From JBFWIL01 sp050256015 (GTDB lineage Bacteria; Bacteroidota; Bacteroidia; Bacteroidales; Prolixibacteraceae), in the NCBI GenBank assembly GCA_050256015.1, contig JBFWIL010000097.1, forward strand, positions 1 to 8,979: a DNA stretch of 8,979 nucleotides. The letters run 5' to 3'. The notes beneath the pieces were generated by a model that searched no databases, was not told the origin of the DNA, and saw only the letters and a program-made list of their open reading frames with translations. Both the position numbers and the translations under genes were made by a program. Numbering within the stretch: position 1 is the first letter of the stretch; every line of letters begins with the position of its first letter. Below, piece after piece: positions 6,350 to 8,979 of the stretch.

Positions 6350-7414
6350 TTACCGGAACCTGTTAATACACCCGATAATCTGCTGCGGATTACCCACCAG
6401 GCTGGCTGCATTGAGACGAACCGCTTCCCGTGGCATCCCGTAAACCGCACAGGATTTTTCATCCTGAGCCACACAAAATGCCCCTCTTTCTTTTAATTCC
6501 AGCATTCCCACGGCACCATCAACGCCCATCCCTGTAAGCAAAACAGCCAGGACTTTTAATCCATGCAGGACGGCGACAGAGTGAAACAACCGGTCTACAG
6601 ACGGCCGCGGAAGATTATCGTTTTTCTCTTCCAGCAGATCACAAAAAAAATCTTCACCTACCTGCTTTACGATCAGATGGGAAAAACCATTCGCAACGTA
6701 AACATGACCGTTCCTGAGCCGTTCATTTTTCCCGGCCTCCTTAACCGGCAAAGCACAGTCTGCATTCAGTCTGTCAGCATAGCTTTTCGTGAATTCTCCG
6801 GGCATATGCTGTACAATAAGAATTGGAGGAAGGTCAGTGCGCAGGGCTTTTAACATCTCTGCAATCAACCCGGTTCCTCCCGTTGAAGCCCCGATCAGGA
6901 TGATCCGCTTCACAGCAGCATCAGCAGAAGGCCCGGATAAAAACAGATCGGCTTTTGGCCCCTTAGTATTTTGTTTTCTGTAAAAAAACCGGTGACGGTT
7001 CACATTCTGCATGGATGCGGCCCTCACAGCATTCCGCAACAGCATCCCGAAATGTTCCAGTCCGGCAGGCGTCGAAAAACCGCTTTTGGTGACCACCTCT
7101 GCAGCTCCCAAAGCCAGGGCACGGATTCCCAGTTCTCTTCGCTCGGCGGTAAAGGAAGAAACGATAACCACCGGAATCGGATGCTGATTCATCAGTTTCT
7201 CCAGAAAAATCAGTCCTCCCATACGGGGCATTTCAAGATCGAGGGTGATCACGTCGGGAACCTCCTCCGCAATAACCCCCGCAGCCTCATAGGGATCAGC
7301 CACTGCCTTGAGCACAACAATGGCTGTATCCTGTTCCAGGAGACTTGTTAGGATTTCCCGGATACCGGCAGAATCGTCAACAACCAGCACACGTATTTTA
7401 TTCTTTTGTCCCAT
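6350..7414 (-). CDS. cheB: Chemotaxis response regulator / protein-glutamate methylesterase CheB
   Basis: The protein has 354 aa, standard for CheB. The N-terminal receiver (about 7-125) has Asp13/Asp14, phospho-acceptor Asp59 in TLDLEMPRMGG and Lys110. A linker of about 40 residues joins it to the C-terminal esterase domain (about 168-354), with the catalytic triad Ser177 (GASTGG), His203 (VQHMP) and Asp299 (TGMGVDG). It removes methyl groups from receptor glutamates and often also deamidates glutamines. The start at 7414 (MGQKNKIRVLVVDD) is preferred because receivers of this family begin a few residues before the first beta strand; an in-frame ATG at 7465 would add 17 hydrophobic residues lying within cheD. 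With 7414 the overlap with cheD is 17 nt. No target receptor is in the window. Confidence 0.93.
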   Translation of the reverse strand: MGQKNKIRVLVVDDSAGIREILTSLLEQDTAIVVLKAVADPYEAAGVIAEEVPDVITLDLEMPRMGGLIFLEKLMNQHPIPVVIVSSFTAERRELGIRALALGAAEVVTKSGFSTPAGLEHFGMLLRNAVRAASMQNVNRHRFFYRKQNTKGPKADLFLSGPSADAAVKRIILIGASTGGTGLIAEMLKALRTDLPPILIVQHMPGEFTKSYADRLNADCALPVKEAGKNERLRNGHVYVANGFSHLIVKQVGEDFFCDLLEEKNDNLPRPSVDRLFHSVAVLHGLKVLAVLLTGMGVDGAVGMLELKERGAFCVAQDEKSCAVYGMPREAVRLNAASLVGNPQQIIGCINRFR

Positions 7415-7892
7415 AAGCAGACTGTTTATCAATATACTGAAGAAAAACTTCTCCCGTACCTGCATTAAGAAAGATCCGGCGTCCTTTGTTTCCCCCTGTA
7501 CTCGATGCGATAAGCGGAATCCCGAATTCCCGAAGCAGGCGCCGGGCTATCAGCACATTCTTTTCTCCCACCTGAAAAAAACCATCTTCAGTAAGCAGAC
7601 TGGCTCCTCCGAAAATCTTGGCCACCATATTCTTTTTCAAACATCCGTGATCAAGCATCTCCACAATAAGCCGGGGAATGGCCACATTACCGTAGCGGGG
7701 GGTTTCAAGTCCTTCTCCGTTCCAAAAAGGCAACATGTAATGATTCATCCCCCCCGATTTTCGCCTCTTGTCATACAAACATACAGCCACGCACGATCCC
7801 AGCAACGTGGTAATCCATCCCCCGTCCAGGACAACCAAAGCAGAAGGATACAAATGATATTTATGCTCAACTTTCAAATCAAAACCGTTCAT
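7398..7892 (-). CDS. cheD: Chemoreceptor glutamine deamidase CheD
   Basis: The protein has 164 aa, the usual CheD length. It hydrolyses specific receptor glutamines to glutamates, creating CheR/CheB methylation sites, and in some bacteria it also binds CheC. The catalytic pair is visible: Cys34 in LLGSCVAVCLYD and His51 in GGMNHYMLP. The KIFGGASLL motif and the GEKN segment of the family follow. It overlaps the upstream kinase-like gene by 14 nt and cheB by 17 nt, so translation is probably coupled. The combination CheR-CheD-CheB points to adaptation of methyl-accepting receptors rather than to a plain two-component system. Confidence 0.95.
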   Translation of the reverse strand: MNGFDLKVEHKYHLYPSALVVLDGGWITTLLGSCVAVCLYDKRRKSGGMNHYMLPFWNGEGLETPRYGNVAIPRLIVEMLDHGCLKKNMVAKIFGGASLLTEDGFFQVGEKNVLIARRLLREFGIPLIASSTGGNKGRRIFLNAGTGEVFLQYIDKQSAYGTKE

Positions 7893-8733
7893 CCGGATTC
7901 AACAAAAAACCGTCTAACTCTCCTTCTCCGGATAATCCCAGTTCAGGTATGCGCACACTCACTTCCAGGCCTCCGCCGTCCGGCCGGATAAGCCGTACTG
8001 TTCCGTTCAGCTGCTGCACACAGGCCTGAACGACGGACAGGCCCAAACCCTGTCCCGTATTCCTGGAATTAATACTCCAGTCCAGTTGTCTGAACCTGTC
8101 AAAAACCGACACCTCATTTTCTTCGGGAATTCCTTTCCCAAAATCCCGTATGGAAAACAGGACAAACGAATCCTGAATTTCCAGCCGTAACAGAATAATA
8201 CCGCCGGGCATGCTGAACTTAATGGCGTTGCTCAGCAGATTTCTCATGATCAGTAAACAGGCCGTCTCATCGGTCACAAACCGACGCAGCCGTTCAACAC
8301 CATCAGTACCCACCCGGATGTCAGCCGTCAATTGCGAAGAATCAAGCTCTTCACAAAAAAAGGCAACCGACTGCTTAAGCAGTTCAGGCAGGTTAACCGA
8401 TACCGGAAGCAGATCTTCAATACCGGCTTCAAAGCGTGCGGCAGCAAAGATATTCCGGAGCTGAAAATCCAGGCTGAATGCCTCCCGGTATATCAGCCGG
8501 GCCATTTCTCTGGCCTCTCCCAGGGCTGCATCATCCAGGCTTTGGATTTGTTCAGACAAAGCCAGGATGCTTGAAAACGGGTTAATCAGCTCATTCGAGA
8601 TGTTGCTGATAAAATGACTTTTAAAGGCTTCAGATTCTTTCAACCGTTTGTTCAGAGCATACAGCTCTGAAGACAACCGTTCATATGCCCCGATAAGTTC
8701 ATCGCGTTTTCCGTTAGTTTCCTTTTGATTCAT
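7879..8733 (-). CDS. Histidine-kinase-like protein with Asn in place of the H-box histidine
   Basis: This soluble protein has 284 aa and no membrane segment or sensor domain. An N-terminal helix likely to form a coiled coil (about 8-40) leads into a HisKA-like DHp helix pair (about 38-105) and a HATPase_c domain (about 153-263). The H-box, normally SHELRTP, reads SNELINP (46-52): the phospho-acceptor His is Asn47 (codon AAT, bases 8593-8595), and the usual Arg-Thr is Ile-Asn. His40 lies seven residues earlier, facing a different position, and is not a likely substitute. The ATP site looks complete: N-box NLLSNAIKF (165-173), G1 DFGKGI (197-202), F-box FDRFRQ (211-216) and G2 GQGLGL (227-232). 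It overlaps cheR by 20 nt and cheD by 14 nt, so it belongs to the chemosensory unit. It probably cannot autophosphorylate in the normal way. It may be an ATP-dependent regulator, a phosphatase, or a partner phosphorylating another DHp domain. Confidence 0.88.
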   Translation of the reverse strand: MNQKETNGKRDELIGAYERLSSELYALNKRLKESEAFKSHFISNISNELINPFSSILALSEQIQSLDDAALGEAREMARLIYREAFSLDFQLRNIFAAARFEAGIEDLLPVSVNLPELLKQSVAFFCEELDSSQLTADIRVGTDGVERLRRFVTDETACLLIMRNLLSNAIKFSMPGGIILLRLEIQDSFVLFSIRDFGKGIPEENEVSVFDRFRQLDWSINSRNTGQGLGLSVVQACVQQLNGTVRLIRPDGGGLEVSVRIPELGLSGEGELDGFLLNPDERF

Positions 8734-8979
8734 AGCTTACTTTCTTATAGACACCGGGTGCAACAAGGTTCAGCGGGATGTCGAACCCGATCAGCGACTC
8801 GGCATTACCAATAAATAAATAACCCTCCGGCTTCAGCCGGTCCAGCAAACAAGACAGAATCTTCCGCTGGTTTTCCCGGCTGAAATAGATAAGTGTATTG
8901 CGGATAAAGATCAGATGAAAGATCCCTGCCGGCAGCGATTTTTCATCCATCAGGTTGCAATACAGAAACAATACTTTTG
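8714..8979 (-). CDS. cheR: Chemotaxis protein methyltransferase CheR, C-terminal part
   Basis: About 88 C-terminal residues are visible and the frame runs off the right edge. The sequence is the end of the SAM-binding domain of CheR: NLMDE, then FHLIFIRNTLIYF, which matches the family pattern fDlIfCRNvLIYF with Ile at the usual Cys, then LKPEGYLFIGNAESL and a closing PGVYKK. CheR methylates glutamates of chemoreceptors using SAM. The TTG at 8971 is not the true start, because coding continues upstream (KVL before FLYCNL). The stop lies inside the next gene (20-nt overlap). The N-terminal CheR domain, the promoter and any upstream receptor are outside the window. Confidence 0.9.
   Translation of the reverse strand, partial: KVLFLYCNLMDEKSLPAGIFHLIFIRNTLIYFSRENQRKILSCLLDRLKPEGYLFIGNAESLIGFDIPLNLVAPGVYKKVSYESKGN

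Noticed and set aside
7415..7465. Upstream start of cheB at 7465
   Set aside because: The extra 17 residues precede a normal receiver start, lie inside cheD, and have no family support; 7414 gives a standard CheB N-terminus.

Overview
The window looks like a chromosomal segment from a member of the Bacteroidota, probably a free-living or environmental Bacteroidales/Marinilabiliales-type bacterium. This is inferred from two promoters of the Bacteroidota type (TTTG or ATTG, 19 bp, TAnnTTTG), the lack of Shine-Dalgarno sequences before most genes, and the families present. No database search was possible. No transposon, integrase, CRISPR array, rRNA or tRNA was seen.

Left part (about 1-3931, + strand): a methionine-branch operon. 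After the last codons of an unidentified upstream gene (ending at 73) there is a promoter (102-132), a leader of about 200 nt, an aspartokinase-family gene (338-1684), an O-acetylhomoserine sulfhydrylase (metY, 1698-3023) and a homoserine O-acyltransferase (metA, 3014-3931). MetA carries Glu111, the acetyl-CoA-specific residue, so MetA and MetY together form the route homoserine -> O-acetylhomoserine -> homocysteine. The leader appears to encode a 27-residue peptide with Trp-Cys-Met-Ser-Met-Arg just before its stop. A 7-bp hairpin arm starts on that stop codon, and a competing hairpin runs into a T6 tract. This resembles a ribosome-mediated attenuator for methionine or cysteine and is the most interesting regulatory signal here. 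The aspartokinase itself has lost several nucleotide-binding motifs.

Middle (about 3927-4694, + strand): elbB, a DJ-1/PfpI-family protein with its own promoter, which overlaps the end of metA.

Right part (4722-8979, - strand): a chemosensory adaptation operon read right to left: cheR (only its C-terminus is in the window), a small soluble histidine-kinase-like protein, cheD, cheB and a REC-HisKA-HATPase-REC hybrid kinase. The first four genes overlap by 14-20 nt at each junction. The small kinase keeps all ATP-binding boxes, but the phospho-accepting histidine of its H-box is Asn (N47). It therefore looks like a pseudokinase or an ATPase/phosphotransfer regulator beside the methyltransferase (CheR), deamidase (CheD) and methylesterase (CheB). 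No cheA, cheW, receptor or flagellar gene is in view.
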